Positions 13,332 to 14,605 of a stretch of 14,605 nt of DNA are shown piece after piece. Origin of the DNA: JAGNRR01 sp964612525 (GTDB taxonomy: Bacteria > Bacteroidota > Bacteroidia > Chitinophagales > Chitinophagaceae); assembly GCA_964612525.1 (NCBI GenBank), contig CAZTCQ010000070.1, forward strand, positions 1 through 14,605, given 5' to 3'. How positions within the stretch are numbered: the stretch's first letter is position 1; each line of letters opens with the position of its first letter. Made by a program: the position numbers and the translations under genes. Below the pieces are notes generated by a model that saw only the letters and a program-made list of their open reading frames with translations, searched no databases and had not been told where the DNA came from.

Positions 13332-14605
13332 ATGGCAACAGTTAAAACCGAACGCATAAATTTCGGAAAAGTAACAAATCACGGCGAAACACCAGATTTA
13401 CTGGACATTCAGCTAGAATCATTCAACGAATTTATTCAACTAGAAACGACTCCGGACAAACGAAACAACGAAGGTTTGTATCGTGTGTTCATGGAGAATT
13501 ACCCAGTCTCTGATACTCGAAACATTTTCTTGTTAGAGTTTTTGGATTACTTCGTGGATCCTCCTCGATATTCTATTGAAGAATGTATGGAAAGAGGGTT
13601 AACCTATTCGGTTCCTTTAAAAGCTAAACTCCGTTTGAGCTGTAATGATGAAGAGCACATCGATTTTGAAACTATTGTTCAGGATGTATTCCTAGGGAAT
13701 ATTCCTTACATGACACCCAAGGGTACGTTTGTAATCAATGGTGCTGAGCGAGTGATCGTTTCTCAGTTGCACCGTTCGCCGGGTGTATTCTTTGGTCAAA
13801 GCTTGCATCCCAATGGAACTAAAATATATTCTGCTCGTGTGATTCCTTTTAAAGGAGCATGGATGGAATTTGCTACAGATATCAATAACGTAATGTATGC
13901 GTATATCGATCGTAAGAAAAAGTTCCCTGTAACGATGTTGTTACGTGCTATTGGTTTTGAAACTGATAATGACATTTTGAATTTATTCGGAATGGCAGAT
14001 GAGGTGAAAGCTGACAAGCGTAATTTGAAAAATGCGGTTGGTCGTAAACTAGCGGCTCGTGTTATCCGTTCTTGGACAGAGGATTTTGTGGATGAGGATA
14101 CGGGTGAGGTTGTATCTATCGAGCGTAATGAAGTATTGTTGGATCGTGATACAGAGTTAACGGAAGATGATATTGAAACTATTACAGAATTAGAAGTTGA
14201 AACTATCTTTTTACAAAAAGAAGATGCGGGTGGAGACTATACTATTATCTATAATACACTAAACAAAGATACTAGTAACTCTGAGATAGAAGCGGTACAG
14301 CATATCTATCGTCAGCTGCGTAGTACAGACGCTCCGGATAATGATACGGCTCGTGGTATTATTGATAAATTATTCTTCTCTGATAGAAGATATGATTTAG
14401 GTGAAGTAGGACGTTATAAAATTAATCGTAAGCTTGGCTTCGACTTAGACGTTGATAAAAAAGTATTGCGTCGTGAGGACATAATCGAGATTATTAAATA
14501 TTTGGTGCGTTTGACTAACTCAAAAGCAGAAGTTGATGATATCGATCACTTAAGTAATCGTCGTGTACGTACCGTAGGTGAGCAATTATATGCTCAGTTT
14601 GGTGT
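13332..14605 (+). CDS. rpoB: RNA polymerase beta subunit, N-terminal part (3' end outside window)
   Basis: RpoB forms one half of the RNA polymerase active-site cleft. The first 424 codons are present (family length in Bacteroidota about 1270), starting MATVKTERINFGKV and remaining open to the window edge without a stop. Recognisable blocks are FMENYPVSDTRNIFLLEFLDYF, CMERGLTYSVPLKAKLRL, the universal FVINGAERVIVSQLHRSPGVFF (about 133-154), FATDINNVMYAYIDRKKKFPVT (lobe/protrusion region), and TARGIIDKLFFSDRRYDLGEVGRYKIN. The window ends at DHLSNRRVRTVGEQL, just before the main rifampicin-binding cluster, so resistance sites there cannot be read. rpoC presumably follows. Unusually, the gene to the left is kdsB instead of rplL. 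Confidence 0.97.
   Translation, partial: MATVKTERINFGKVTNHGETPDLLDIQLESFNEFIQLETTPDKRNNEGLYRVFMENYPVSDTRNIFLLEFLDYFVDPPRYSIEECMERGLTYSVPLKAKLRLSCNDEEHIDFETIVQDVFLGNIPYMTPKGTFVINGAERVIVSQLHRSPGVFFGQSLHPNGTKIYSARVIPFKGAWMEFATDINNVMYAYIDRKKKFPVTMLLRAIGFETDNDILNLFGMADEVKADKRNLKNAVGRKLAARVIRSWTEDFVDEDTGEVVSIERNEVLLDRDTELTEDDIETITELEVETIFLQKEDAGGDYTIIYNTLNKDTSNSEIEAVQHIYRQLRSTDAPDNDTARGIIDKLFFSDRRYDLGEVGRYKINRKLGFDLDVDKKVLRREDIIEIIKYLVRLTNSKAEVDDIDHLSNRRVRTVGEQLYAQFG

Noticed and set aside
13796..14017. 73-codon minus-strand open frame inside rpoB
   Set aside because: It is antisense to a highly conserved part of RpoB and has no independent support.

Overview
The window is about 14.6 kb of AT-rich chromosomal DNA from a member of the Bacteroidota, probably a Flavobacteriia-like lineage. 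The protein sequences support this: a short RpoD without region 1.1, Bacteroidota-type RpoB and NusG, a DUF6089 barrel protein, a type IX secretion C-terminal sorting domain, a PafA-like phosphatase, and a serine-palmitoyltransferase/capnine-synthase-type enzyme. Bacteroidota-style -7 promoter elements (TAnnTTTG) and long A/T-rich intergenic stretches agree. I see no mobile element, CRISPR array, defence island or prophage. The genes are nearly all housekeeping or envelope genes.

Layout. Left end (1-1750): the C-terminal half of EF-Tu (tuf), its terminator, tRNA-Trp(CCA), secE and nusG, ending in a strong terminator. Middle (1903-6020): a DUF6089/PorG-like outer-membrane barrel and a large cell-surface protein with Asp-box (BNR) repeats, two Big_2-type Ig domains and a T9SS sorting domain, each followed by its own terminator. 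Next (6100-10011): a minus-strand alpha-oxoamine synthase, a plus-strand PafA-like alkaline phosphatase and a minus-strand rpoD; the last two converge with only 10 bp between stop codons. Then (10219-12943): a START-like protein, and an LptF/LptG permease overlapping kdsB. Right end (13332-14605): rpoB, cut by the window edge, behind its own promoter region.

How the genes relate. secE/nusG/tuf/tRNA-Trp and rpoB are the two flanks of the classical tuf-secE-nusG-rplKAJL-rpoBC cluster, but rplK, rplA, rplJ and rplL are absent and about 11.6 kb of unrelated genes lies between the flanks. This broken cluster is the most unusual feature seen. The intervening genes lean towards envelope biogenesis: LPS transport and KDO activation (lptF/G-kdsB), sphingolipid or sulfonolipid synthesis (the oxoamine synthase), a T9SS-associated barrel and a probable T9SS cargo, and a periplasmic phosphatase.

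No previously undescribed multi-gene system was found. The points worth a second look are the disrupted ribosomal/RNA polymerase cluster, the lipoprotein-like signal combined with a T9SS sorting domain, the unresolved substrate of the lipid-synthesis enzyme, and several perfect palindromes in intergenic DNA.
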